Source: JAJFFW01 sp038534195 (GTDB taxonomy: Bacteria > Pseudomonadota > Alphaproteobacteria > Caulobacterales > Parvularculaceae). From it: a stretch of 64,000 nucleotides of DNA. The stretch covers positions 1 through 64,000 of the forward strand of contig JBCAXE010000009.1 in assembly GCA_038534195.1 (NCBI GenBank). The letters are read 5' to 3'. Position 1 is the stretch's first letter. The number at the start of each line of letters is the position of its first letter. The notes beneath the pieces are model-generated. The model searched no databases. It had not been told where the DNA came from and was given only the letters and a program-made list of their open reading frames with translations. This document shows, in pieces, positions 8,904 through 17,499 of this stretch. The translations under genes and the position numbers were made by a program.

Positions 8904-9566
8904 CTACGGGAACAGGCGCTCGGTCGCCCAGGGCGCAGAGGCGTCTTCACGCTTGAACACCAGCCGGTCATGGAGCCTGAAGGGACGGTTCACCCAGAAT
9001 TCGACCTGAACGGGCGTGACGCGGAAACCGGTCCAATGCGGCGGCCGCGTGACTTCCTTAACGCCAAACTTAGCCGTTTCTTCCGCAATGCGTTTTTCGA
9101 GCGAGAAGCGCCCTTCCATCGGGCGCGATTGATCGGACGCCCATGCGCCGATCCGCGCGCTGCGCGAGCGCGTGGCGAAATACGCGTCGGCTTCCGCATC
9201 GGAGACGCGCGAGATCACGCCGCGGAACCGCACTTGGCGGCGCAGCGTTTTCCAGTGAAAGCAAAGCGCCGCAACGGGATTTTCCGTCAACTGACGACCT
9301 TTGGCGCTTTCAGTGTTGGTGTAGAATGTCAGGCCGTCACGGTCGATGTCTTTCAGGAGAACCATTCGGACGTCCGGCATACCGTCTGCGTCCACCGTCG
9401 CGAGCGCCACAGCGTTCGGATCGTTGGGCTCGGTCTTGCGCGCCTTGGCGAGCCATTCTTCAAAAAGCGTCACCGGATCATCTTTGGTGAAGACGTCGCC
9501 CTGATCCGCATCCACCGCATAGGCTTCTTCGCTCGGACTTGGCGGAATAATGGGGTTTTGAGCCAT
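8904..9566 (-). CDS. pdxH: Pyridoxamine 5'-phosphate oxidase
   Basis: 220 residues, full length for the family. The FMN-binding and substrate segments are clear: PDVRMVLLKD, FYTNTESAKG, ALCFHWKTLRRQVRFRG, ASDQSRP and the C-terminal WVNRPFRLHDR. The enzyme oxidises pyridoxine- or pyridoxamine-5'-phosphate to pyridoxal phosphate with FMN and oxygen in the cytoplasm. It is transcribed divergently from aroC across 94 bases, which must hold both promoters. Confidence 0.96.
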   Translation of the reverse strand: MAQNPIIPPSPSEEAYAVDADQGDVFTKDDPVTLFEEWLAKARKTEPNDPNAVALATVDADGMPDVRMVLLKDIDRDGLTFYTNTESAKGRQLTENPVAALCFHWKTLRRQVRFRGVISRVSDAEADAYFATRSRSARIGAWASDQSRPMEGRFSLEKRIAEETAKFGVKEVTRPPHWTGFRVTPVQVEFWVNRPFRLHDRLVFKREDASAPWATERLFP

Positions 9567-9660
9567 TTGCGTTTCCTTGGGCGCGCGTTAAGTCTATTTC
9601 AGACGTTTCGCGCTCTATATAGCGCTGAACGCTCCACCGGCAATTGTGAAGGATGGCCGC

Positions 9661-10761
9661 ATGTCGATGAACTCTTTCGGACGCCTGTTTCGCGTCACCA
9701 CATGGGGCGAGTCCCATGGGCCCGCGATCGGCTGCGTCATCGACGGTTGCCCGCCCGGCGTAAAGCTGACGGCGCAGGAAATTCAAACCGCGCTCGACAA
9801 GCGAAAACCAGGTACGTCGAAATTCGTCACCCAGCGGCGCGAACCTGATGCGGTGAAAATCCTGTCCGGTGTCTTTGAAGACGATCGCACCGACGGCCAG
9901 GTGACCACAGGAACGCCGATCAGCCTGATGATCGAAAATGTGGATCAACGATCAAAAGACTATTCCGCCATCCGCGATAAATACCGCCCGGGGCACGCGG
10001 ACATTACCTATGACGCAAAATATGGCGTGCGCGACTATCGCGGCGGCGGGCGTTCTTCGGCGCGCGAAACCGCCTGTCGCGTCGCCGCCGGTGTTGTGGC
10101 GCAAAAGGTGCTCGATCAGCTCTATCGCGGCGCGGTGACGATCCGGGCCTGCTTGACGCAAATGGGCCCGCACACAATCGACCGCGCGCGTTTTGATTGG
10201 GACACGGTTGAAACGAACCCTCTTTGGTGCCCCGACCCCGTCGCGGCGAAAGAATGGGAGGACCACCTCGACGCCGCACGCAAGGCGGGCTCGTCCATGG
10301 GCGCCGTCGTCGAGGTCGTAGCGCACGGCGCGCCTGCAGGGCTCGGCGCGCCGGTTTACGGCAAGCTGGACGCAGACCTTGCAAGCGCGCTTATGTCCAT
10401 TAACGCCGCCAAAGGGGTTGAGATTGGCGCAGGGATGGAAACGGCATCGCTCTCCGGCGAGGAAAACGCCGATGAAATCCGTATGCAGAATGGTAAGCCG
10501 CACTTTCTTTCAAATAAGGCAGGCGGCATTCTCGGCGGGATATCAACCGGCCAGGATATTGTCGCCCGGTTCGCTGTCAAACCGACTTCGTCAATTCTGA
10601 CACCACGCCGGACGATCACGAAAGACGGTCAGGAGACGGAAATTCAAACGAAGGGACGTCATGACCCCTGCGTCGGCATCCGCGCGGTCCCTGTGGCGAC
10701 TGCGATGATGGCGTGCGTCCTCGCCGATCACGCATTGCTTCATCGTGGTCAGTGCGGATAG
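9661..10761 (+). CDS. aroC: Chorismate synthase
   Basis: 366 residues. The start is ATG 9661, preceded by AAGGA at 9649-9653 with a seven-base spacer; an in-frame GTG at 9646 would overlap that site. Family signatures: GESHGPAIGCVIDG near the N-terminus, GGGRSSARETA, GMETASLSGEENAD in the middle, and RHDPCVGIRAVPV near the end. The enzyme makes chorismate from EPSP using reduced FMN, the last step of the shikimate pathway. It is a single gene without other aro genes nearby. Confidence 0.97.
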   Translation: MSMNSFGRLFRVTTWGESHGPAIGCVIDGCPPGVKLTAQEIQTALDKRKPGTSKFVTQRREPDAVKILSGVFEDDRTDGQVTTGTPISLMIENVDQRSKDYSAIRDKYRPGHADITYDAKYGVRDYRGGGRSSARETACRVAAGVVAQKVLDQLYRGAVTIRACLTQMGPHTIDRARFDWDTVETNPLWCPDPVAAKEWEDHLDAARKAGSSMGAVVEVVAHGAPAGLGAPVYGKLDADLASALMSINAAKGVEIGAGMETASLSGEENADEIRMQNGKPHFLSNKAGGILGGISTGQDIVARFAVKPTSSILTPRRTITKDGQETEIQTKGRHDPCVGIRAVPVATAMMACVLADHALLHRGQCG

Positions 10762-10787
10762 CGCTCCCAGCCGCGTCAAAAATACAC

Positions 10788-12044
10788 TTACGACTGTAAA
10801 GCCTCCACCGCTTCTACGAGCAGAGCGCGGGCACGCGCCGCGTCCGGGAAATCTTCCTCAATCCACCGGTCCTCAACACGTTTTAAGACGTCCGCCACTT
10901 GCGGTCCCTTAGGCACGCCAAGCGCAAGAACGTCTTTGCCGCCGATACAAAATGTGGGCGGGCGCCAGCTGTCTGGCAATTTCCTGAGGCGCCGCCATGT
11001 GTCGTCGCCACCGCGCGCGCGGGCTTGCGCCAGGGCGACGGCGTCCGACCAGCTTTCGACGCCAAGACGGTAGAGCGTCGCCCGCGCGTCCTTGTCGCTC
11101 ATATCCGCATCGATCAGCGCAGCATTCTTCACCGCCGCTTTGCGCCGTTCCGCAAAAGCCTTGGAAAGCCGTAAGGCGGTGTCGATTGTTTTGTTATCGC
11201 TGTCCCTGTCGCGGTCGCCGAATAGCGCCGCGAGCGCGAGTTCCGGCGGTGCGGCGGCGTCTCGTTCCTTGAGCGCCTGCAAGAGCGAGACGTCAGCCGG
11301 TCGCGGCCAGACCATGGACAAAACGCCCGTTCTTTCCATCGCCGCGACGGCGTTCGCTGCGGCCGGCAGGCTGAGAATTTTTGTAAACTCATCGCCGATT
11401 CGTTCAGCCGACAAACCGGCCATTCCTCCCTTCAGCGCGTTGCAGGCTTCGAGCCCGGCAGCGTCAAAATCTTGCGCAAAGCGGGCGGAAAACCGGAAAA
11501 AGCGCAATATCCGAAGGTAATCCTCCTTAATGCGCATCTCCGCCGCGCCGATAAAGCGCACGACGCTATTCTCGGCATCCGGCAAGCCATTCACGGGATC
11601 ATAGAGTTTTTTATCCGGGGTCAGATAAAGCGCGTTCATCGTGAAATCACGCCGCGCCGCGTCGGTCGCCCAGTCATCTGTAAAGGCGACGGTGGCCCGT
11701 CTGCCGTCGGTCGACACATCGGCGCGGAGCGTCGTGACTTCGACGCCCACATGATCAGCGATGCCCGTGATTGTTCCGTGCTCAACGCCCGTTGGCGCAG
11801 CGCCCAAACCGGCCTCATGCATCGCCGTCGTCACGGCGTCAGGCGTTAGTTGCGTCGCGATATCGATATCTTTCGGCGTCTGTCCGAAGAGACTGTCGCG
11901 CACGCATCCGCCCACAAACCGCGACGCCCCGGGCGCAGCCGCCTCGAGCGCGGCCATCACCTTCTGCGCGGCGCCTTCGTCCGCCCACACGAAATGAGCC
12001 GCCTGCGCAGGCGACAACGGGATCAGCGATTCAGAATGTGTCAT
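10788..12044 (-). CDS. cca: CCA-adding tRNA nucleotidyltransferase
   Basis: 418 residues, class II nucleotidyltransferase. It shows VGGCVRDSLFG, the metal pair in DIDIA, RRATVAFTDDW, then RRDFTMNALY, and the D-Y-L-R-I-L-R-F-F-R-F motif. The C-terminal helical region is the tRNA-binding body. The protein adds or repairs the 3' CCA end of tRNAs; both tRNAs in this window already encode CCA, so here the role is likely repair. Its ATG overlaps the stop of the Nudix gene as ATGA (12041-12044), pointing to translational coupling. Confidence 0.95.
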   Translation of the reverse strand: MTHSESLIPLSPAQAAHFVWADEGAAQKVMAALEAAAPGASRFVGGCVRDSLFGQTPKDIDIATQLTPDAVTTAMHEAGLGAAPTGVEHGTITGIADHVGVEVTTLRADVSTDGRRATVAFTDDWATDAARRDFTMNALYLTPDKKLYDPVNGLPDAENSVVRFIGAAEMRIKEDYLRILRFFRFSARFAQDFDAAGLEACNALKGGMAGLSAERIGDEFTKILSLPAAANAVAAMERTGVLSMVWPRPADVSLLQALKERDAAAPPELALAALFGDRDRDSDNKTIDTALRLSKAFAERRKAAVKNAALIDADMSDKDARATLYRLGVESWSDAVALAQARARGGDDTWRRLRKLPDSWRPPTFCIGGKDVLALGVPKGPQVADVLKRVEDRWIEEDFPDAARARALLVEAVEALQS

Positions 12045-12763
12045 GCCTTGTCGGCGACATCCTGAAGCGTTTCCGCCAGGGTGCGCAAGATGCCCGCCGT
12101 CAGGCCCCAGATATGATAGTCGCCATAAGGCGCCGCGAACATGTTGTAGCGTACGCCCTTATGTTCACGTTCTTCAGTGATGTGATTGTCGAGGTTGGCG
12201 ATGAAGGATAACGGCACTTCAAAGATTTCCGCAACTTCTCTCGGACACGGCTCAAACGGGGTTTCGGGCGGAACGACGCCCACCACAGGAGTCACTGAAA
12301 AGCCGAGCCCCCCCTTGTGAACGCCCAGCGCGCCGATCACGTCGACCGCGCCGCGCGGGATCGCCACTTCCTCTTCGGCTTCGCGCAACGCAGTCTCGAC
12401 GCGGGTCGTATCTTCCTTGTGCACGCGGCCGCCGGGAAACGAAATCTGACCCGCATGGGAGGGCATATCCGATGAGCGCACGGTCAACATCACGGTCGGC
12501 TCAGGCCGGGCGATAATCGGCACGAGCACGGCCGCGTCTTTTCGAATATCGCTCCACCGGCTTTCGAAAAGTTTTTCGCCCACAAGATGCGGATTGATCT
12601 CGCTGAACAGAGCGCGGATGCGTTGCGCCGACGCGCGCGCAAGGTTCGCCTCAATACGCGCGCGCCAATAATCGCCGCTTCCGCTCACAATGCCCGCGCC
12701 GTCCGCCACAATTTCACGTCGCTCCCATAATCGCTTCCGCCGATCCAAGCGGAAAAAACTCAC
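12041..12763 (-). CDS. Nudix CoA pyrophosphatase (NudL/YeaB type)
   Basis: 240 residues from the ATG at 12763, which overlaps the DUF1285 gene by 50 bases. A GTG at 12709, just after the DUF1285 stop, would give 222 residues and is a reasonable alternative. The CoA-pyrophosphatase signature is complete: LTVRSSDMPSHAGQISFPGG followed by a Nudix box ending ALREAEEEVAI, where the family keeps Ala instead of the usual Gly. YeaB-type enzymes hydrolyse CoA and its derivatives to 4'-phosphopantetheine and 3',5'-ADP. Confidence 0.92.
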   Translation of the reverse strand: MSFFRLDRRKRLWERREIVADGAGIVSGSGDYWRARIEANLARASAQRIRALFSEINPHLVGEKLFESRWSDIRKDAAVLVPIIARPEPTVMLTVRSSDMPSHAGQISFPGGRVHKEDTTRVETALREAEEEVAIPRGAVDVIGALGVHKGGLGFSVTPVVGVVPPETPFEPCPREVAEIFEVPLSFIANLDNHITEEREHKGVRYNMFAAPYGDYHIWGLTAGILRTLAETLQDVADKA

Positions 12764-13289
12764 CGTCTGACCATACGCCGAACATCTCGGCGCCGTTCAC
12801 GTCGTGCACCTCGCCAAGCGCGGCGAGGTCGTAGAAAACGGCGCGAACAATCAACGCATCAAGGCCGCGGCGCACATGGATATAGGGGGCTTCGTCGCCT
12901 GTTTCACTGTTGATGCGCATCTCAATCGCGTGATCGGGACCGGCAATAATCTCTTCGCCCACATTGGTTGTGAAAATGAGCCGCTGCCCGTCGCCCGTCG
13001 ATTCCCGGCGCATGAGCACTGCCGTGAAGGGCGCGTCTTCTACCGTGATCCCCAGTTTTTCGACCGGCGTGACAAGAAAATAATCGTTTTCTTCCCGGCG
13101 GAGAATTGTTGAGAAGAGTTTGACGAGGCGTGCGCGGCCGATTGGCGTTCCCTCATGGATCCAGAGGCCGTCGCGCTTGATGATCAGATCCAGTTCGCCG
13201 CAATAGTCCGGGTTCCATTTTTCCACAGGCGGGAGCGTTTGATTGTCCGGCTTTTCGAGGGCCGCCGCATAACGCATCAGATCAGTCAT
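12714..13289 (-). CDS. DUF1285 protein
   Basis: 191 residues, cytoplasmic, no membrane segment. It has the DUF1285 pattern: GELDLIIKRDGLWIHEGTPI, then VRLFS-like VKLFSTILRREENDYFLVTPVEK and a C-terminal RRGLDALIVRAVFYDLA. The structure of this family is known to be two small beta-rich domains, but no function has been assigned. It heads a three-gene run with the CoA pyrophosphatase and cca. Confidence 0.9.
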   Translation of the reverse strand: MTDLMRYAAALEKPDNQTLPPVEKWNPDYCGELDLIIKRDGLWIHEGTPIGRARLVKLFSTILRREENDYFLVTPVEKLGITVEDAPFTAVLMRRESTGDGQRLIFTTNVGEEIIAGPDHAIEMRINSETGDEAPYIHVRRGLDALIVRAVFYDLAALGEVHDVNGAEMFGVWSDGEFFPLGSAEAIMGAT

Positions 13290-13306
13290 AACCGAAACCC
13301 CGAATG

Positions 13307-13338
13307 AAAAACCGGCGCCGCTTTGTCAGCGACGCCGG
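13307..13338 (-). terminator. Rho-independent terminator after sppA
   Basis: On the minus strand an 11-base stem CCGGCGTCGCT / AGCGGCGCCGG (one T-G pair) with a five-base loop is followed by five T. It lies 30 bases beyond the sppA stop and in front of DUF1285. A run of T on the other side means it could also work for plus-strand readthrough. Confidence 0.8.
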
Positions 13339-13368
13339 CGATTTTTTAGAACAGAAGCGGCGCCGCGT

Positions 13369-15270
13369 TTAGTCAGCGTCGCATCCAAGACAGCGCGCGT
13401 AGGCGGCGTTCGGATCATTGAATTCAGAGAAGAATTCAACTTTATCCTCAGCGGACGCGACAAGCTTGCGAAGCGCAGACTGGCGCTTGCGGGCGAATGT
13501 CTCATCGAGCCCTACCGCTTTCATGGCGTTGGCGGCCGACGTTGAGAACAGTTTTTCAAAAGGGTTCACTTCCTCATACATCTCAACGCGGTCATATTCC
13601 TCTAGCTTAGCAAGACGCGCGGCAGCAGCGACCGCATCGTCGAAGCTGCCGAGATTATCGACAAGCTTCAGCTCTTTGGCCGTCTCACCGATCCAGACGC
13701 GGCCCTGTCCGATCGAGTCCACGTAGTCACGGTCCAGCTCGCGGCCTTCGCCGACGACACCCATAAAGCGCTCATAACCGTTTTCGATGGACTGCTGGAT
13801 AATGTCGCGTCCAGCTTCCGGCAGCGGGCCGATGCCCGTTGCCAGCAACGGCGCCAATTCGGAGGTGCCGACGCCGTCCACATAGACGCCGAATTCGCCG
13901 GCGGCCTGTTCGAAGGTGGTGAAAAACCCGAAGATGCCGATTGAGCCGGTAATTGTGGTCGGCGCCGCCCAGATTTCATCGCCTGGCGCTGAAATCCAGT
14001 ATCCGCCTGACGCCGCGAGCGAGCCCATGGAGACAACGACGGGCTTGCCGGCTTCCTGCAGAGCGAGCACGCCTTCGCGCATGACTTCAGAAGCGAACGC
14101 GGAGCCGCCCGGACTATCGACACGGAGCACAACCGCTTTCACATCGTCATCGTCCAGCGCCTTTTTCAGATATTTCGCGACCGTGTCGCCGCCCGCCGCT
14201 GCGCCTTCGGGCGCTTCACCGTCAACGATTGTTCCTGCGGCGGTGACGATCGCGACATTCGGCGCGTCGCCGTCTTCGACATCGCCGAGGCTTTTCAGGT
14301 AATCGCGGTAGCTGATGCGCTTAAACGATTTCCCGTCCTTGTCCTCACCGAACGTTTCTTTGAGCAGCGCCAACTGATCCTGGCGCGATTTCAACTCGTC
14401 GACGAGGCCATAATCAAGCGCGGTTTTCGCGAAGTCGCCTTGCGACGACCGCATGATTTCACCGAGATTGTCCGAGTAGTTTTTCACAGCGCCCGACTGG
14501 AGACCACGCGCTTCTTCAACCGAAGACGCGTAGGCGTCCCACAGTACTGACAAATAGGCGATGTTCGCTTCCTTCGCCTCTTCCGACATATCGTCACGCA
14601 AGAAAGGCTCGACCGCAGACTTGAAGGTCCCCACACGGAATACGTGGCTCGTGATTTTGAGCTTTTCGAGGAACGACTTAAGATACGTGCCGTAGCGGCC
14701 ATATCCGTAAAGCACCACATTGCCGTAATCGTTGAGATAGATTTTGTTGGCGCGCGCCGCGAGGAGATATTGCTCCTGCGAGTAATAGTCGCCGACCGCG
14801 ATCACCTCTTTGCCGCTTTCTTTGAAAGCGTCGAGTTCCGCAGCAAGATAGTGGACTTTCGACGCGCTCGACGCCGGCACCGAAAGACGTCCGATATTCA
14901 GAACAATCGCCTTGATGCGTTTGTCGTCTTTCGCCTCGCGAATCACGCGCACAAGGTCATGCACCTCAATCTGGCTTGGCTCGTTCGCGCCATAGGCTTC
15001 CTGGAGGGCCTGCTCGAACGGATCGACGTTTTCCGATTGCTCGACCAACACCCCATTCGGATTAAGGACGAGCGCAGCGCCGTCGGGCACCTTAACGCCC
15101 GCGTCTTTGCTGCCGGCGACGCCGTTCATGGCGGCGCTGATGACCCCCACAAACAGGATCAATACGACAAGCCCGATAATGCCCTGCAACACGAGCAGGA
15201 GACCAATGAGCAGCTTACCGAAGCCTTTGATAAAGCCCCAAACCGAGAAATTTTGTGAGTCAGATGACAC
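13369..15270 (-). CDS. sppA: Signal peptide peptidase SppA, 67K type
   Basis: 633 residues from the GTG at 15270, which has AGGAAGG at 15279-15285. The frame stays open to 15369, but that 33-residue extension is not protein-like. An N-terminal membrane span (about residues 16-44, LLIGLLLVLQGIIGLVVLILF) is followed by two S49 protease domains. The first holds FRVGTFKSAVEPF, whose Lys matches the catalytic lysine of E. coli SppA. The second holds VSMGSLAASGGYW with the catalytic Ser. The enzyme degrades leftover signal peptides from the periplasmic face. It is monocistronic with its own terminator. Confidence 0.92.
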   Translation of the reverse strand: MSSDSQNFSVWGFIKGFGKLLIGLLLVLQGIIGLVVLILFVGVISAAMNGVAGSKDAGVKVPDGAALVLNPNGVLVEQSENVDPFEQALQEAYGANEPSQIEVHDLVRVIREAKDDKRIKAIVLNIGRLSVPASSASKVHYLAAELDAFKESGKEVIAVGDYYSQEQYLLAARANKIYLNDYGNVVLYGYGRYGTYLKSFLEKLKITSHVFRVGTFKSAVEPFLRDDMSEEAKEANIAYLSVLWDAYASSVEEARGLQSGAVKNYSDNLGEIMRSSQGDFAKTALDYGLVDELKSRQDQLALLKETFGEDKDGKSFKRISYRDYLKSLGDVEDGDAPNVAIVTAAGTIVDGEAPEGAAAGGDTVAKYLKKALDDDDVKAVVLRVDSPGGSAFASEVMREGVLALQEAGKPVVVSMGSLAASGGYWISAPGDEIWAAPTTITGSIGIFGFFTTFEQAAGEFGVYVDGVGTSELAPLLATGIGPLPEAGRDIIQQSIENGYERFMGVVGEGRELDRDYVDSIGQGRVWIGETAKELKLVDNLGSFDDAVAAAARLAKLEEYDRVEMYEEVNPFEKLFSTSAANAMKAVGLDETFARKRQSALRKLVASAEDKVEFFSEFNDPNAAYARCLGCDAD

Positions 15271-15602
15271 AAACGCACCCCTTCCTGAGCTGGCCCCGCC
15301 AGCAAAACCAATACTTTGTCGCCCGCCCCGCCGCGGGCAATGCTGATTAGCATGATTACAGACCAGCATTAATGCGGCAATAACCGAACGATAAACAATG
15401 CCTTATTACGCGCGCATTTTATGACCGCACGGTAATAAACTCGTGAGTCTACGGACTTCGGGCAAGAGTTTTGCGACAATCCGTTCCGATTGCTTGCCAA
15501 GCTGTTGCCAAAACGGCATTCAGCCATGATATCGGTGAATCATCGCGTTCTCGCATCCGCCGATTAACGCTAACTGTCTGATTTAAGACGCGAAAGTATT
15601 GA
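15271..15602. other. 332-base divergent intergenic region
   Basis: It lies between sppA (minus) and the MoxR operon (plus) and must contain both promoters. The 100 bases nearest sppA are open in frame with it, but they lie upstream of its ribosome binding site. AT-rich stretches around 15360-15440 and 15565-15600 are the best promoter candidates; no convincing -35/-10 pair or repeat stood out. Confidence 0.5.
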
Positions 15603-16592
15603 ATGACCCATTCTGACCCGTTGCAAGCCTTCGATGAAGTTTCAACCAAATTCGCCAAGGCCAAGAGCGCGCTTTCGGAGGTGATTTTCGGGCAAGACGA
15701 GGTTTTGGCGTTAACGCTGACGACACTGGCGGCCGGCGGGCATGGTCTGCTGGTCGGCGCACCGGGGCTGGCGAAAACGTTGCTGGTGACGACAGTGGCC
15801 GACCTGATGGGACTAAGCGCCAAGCGGGTTCAGTTTACGCCCGACCTGATGCCCGGCGACGTCCTGGGCTCGGAGGTGCTGGAAGAGACGTCTGAGGGCA
15901 AACGCGCTTTCCGCTTCATTCCCGGCCCGATTTTTTGCCAGCTCTTGATGGCCGACGAGATTAACCGCGCGTCGCCGCGCACGCAGTCGGCCCTGTTGCA
16001 GGCGATGCAGGAGCTACACGTGACTGTCGCCGGCGAACGGCACGATCTGCCGGCGCCGTTTCACGTGCTCGCGACGCAAAACCCGATCGAACAGGAAGGC
16101 ACCTATCCGCTGCCCGAAGCGCAGCTCGATCGCTTCCTGTTGCAGATCAACGTCGATTATCCGGAAGCGGACGCCGAGAAACGCATGCTCGCCGCGACGA
16201 CCGGCGCTTCGACGACGTCCATGGCGGCGCTGTTGTCGCCCGACGATCTCATCGAAGCGCAGGCGCTGGTGCGGGAGATGCCCATCGGCGAACAGATTGT
16301 TGACGCCATTTTGGCGCTGGTGCGTAGCGCCCGCCCGACGCCAGACGCCGATGAACGCGTTACGCAATTCGTGTCATGGGGCCCCGGCCCGCGCGCAAGC
16401 CAGGCGCTGTCGCTGACGGCGCGGGCGCTGGCGCTGATCGAAGGGCGTCATGCCCCGTCGCTCGACGATGTGGCGCGCCTTGCAAAACCTGTCCTGCGCC
16501 ACCGCATGGCGCTGAACTTCGCCGCCCGGTCAGAAGGGGTGACCACGGACGGCTTTATCGATGAGCTTACAAACGCAGCCCTCGGACGTTGA
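15603..16592 (+). CDS. MoxR family AAA+ ATPase
   Basis: 329 residues. Walker A is GAPGLAKT, with A-K-T in the MoxR style. Walker B is LLMADEINRASPRTQSALLQAMQE, sensor 1 lies in VLATQNPIEQEGTYPLPEAQLDRF, and a C-terminal lid domain ends the protein. MoxR ATPases act as chaperones that mature or activate partner enzymes together with VWA-domain proteins. It is the first gene of a four-gene overlapping operon whose later products supply the membrane and VWA parts. Confidence 0.93.
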   Translation: MTHSDPLQAFDEVSTKFAKAKSALSEVIFGQDEVLALTLTTLAAGGHGLLVGAPGLAKTLLVTTVADLMGLSAKRVQFTPDLMPGDVLGSEVLEETSEGKRAFRFIPGPIFCQLLMADEINRASPRTQSALLQAMQELHVTVAGERHDLPAPFHVLATQNPIEQEGTYPLPEAQLDRFLLQINVDYPEADAEKRMLAATTGASTTSMAALLSPDDLIEAQALVREMPIGEQIVDAILALVRSARPTPDADERVTQFVSWGPGPRASQALSLTARALALIEGRHAPSLDDVARLAKPVLRHRMALNFAARSEGVTTDGFIDELTNAALGR

Positions 16593-17499
16593 ATCTGACC
16601 TGATGACTCCCCTTGCCGCCCAGCAGCAAACACCGCTTCGTCATGATGCGGAAAATATCGCCGCCCTTTTCCCCGCGTTGATGCTGGAAGCAGAACGCGT
16701 CGCCCACACGGTTGCTGCGGGATTTCACGGCCGTCGCCGCGCCGGGCCAGGAGAAACTTTCTGGCAGCATCGCCCTTACGGCTTTGGCGACAGCGTCAAC
16801 ATGATTGACTGGCGGCAATCGGCGCGCGCCGCCGACCGGCTTTATGTGCGCCAAAATGAATGGGAAGCGGCCGCCTCACTCTGGATTTGGCGAGATGGCT
16901 CACCGTCGCTCGATTACGCGTCGTCAAAAGGCGCGTCCACAAAAAAATGGCGCGCCGACGTGATTGCAACAGCGTTGGCGATCCTTTTGTCAGAAGCCGG
17001 AGAACGTGTCGGCTTGATCGGCGGCGAACGCCTCTATCAGGGGCGCACGGCGCCGGCGCGCATCCTCGAAGGGCTCTTTGACCAAAGCGCCGCGAGCGAT
17101 GCGCCGCCTCGCGAAAACGTATCGCCTGGCGCAAAGATCCTCATGATCAGCGACTTTTTCTCCGACCCGAACCGCATCGGCGCTGTTGCCAATTACTATA
17201 CGGACCTCGGCGCCGCAGGCGTGCTCTTGCAAATTGTTGACCCCGCAGAAGAAGACTTTCCCTTCCGTGGACGAACCGAATTTGAAGATTTGAAAAGTGA
17301 TGATCGGCTCGTCTTCGGCGATGCGGGCTCCGTGGCGCGCGATTATCGCCGTAAGTTTCAGGCGCACCGCGCGGCCCTGGAAGCGCTCAGTAATAGCCTC
17401 GGCTGGCGCCTGCTCGCGCATCGCACCGACAAGCCGCCGCAAACGGCGCTGCTTTCACTGCATGAAACACTTGCCGAGCAAAGGGGGCGCGGCTCGTGA
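16561..17499 (+). CDS. DUF58 protein (MoxR partner)
   Basis: 312 residues from the ATG at 16561, overlapping the MoxR gene by 32 bases. A second ATG at 16603, eleven bases past the MoxR stop, would remove 14 weakly conserved residues and is also possible. The DUF58 hallmark RPYGFGDSVNMIDWRQSARA is present near residue 75. The C-terminal half has a VWA-like fold (KILMISDFFSD) without a full MIDAS. There are no membrane spans. Partner proteins of MoxR are thought to deliver or recognise substrates. Confidence 0.9.
   Translation: MSLQTQPSDVESDLMTPLAAQQQTPLRHDAENIAALFPALMLEAERVAHTVAAGFHGRRRAGPGETFWQHRPYGFGDSVNMIDWRQSARAADRLYVRQNEWEAAASLWIWRDGSPSLDYASSKGASTKKWRADVIATALAILLSEAGERVGLIGGERLYQGRTAPARILEGLFDQSAASDAPPRENVSPGAKILMISDFFSDPNRIGAVANYYTDLGAAGVLLQIVDPAEEDFPFRGRTEFEDLKSDDRLVFGDAGSVARDYRRKFQAHRAALEALSNSLGWRLLAHRTDKPPQTALLSLHETLAEQRGRGS

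Noticed and set aside
8862..9848. 328-residue plus-strand frame opposite pdxH
   Set aside because: It is antisense to the clearly identified pdxH, runs into aroC, is Arg-rich and has no ribosome site or family features.
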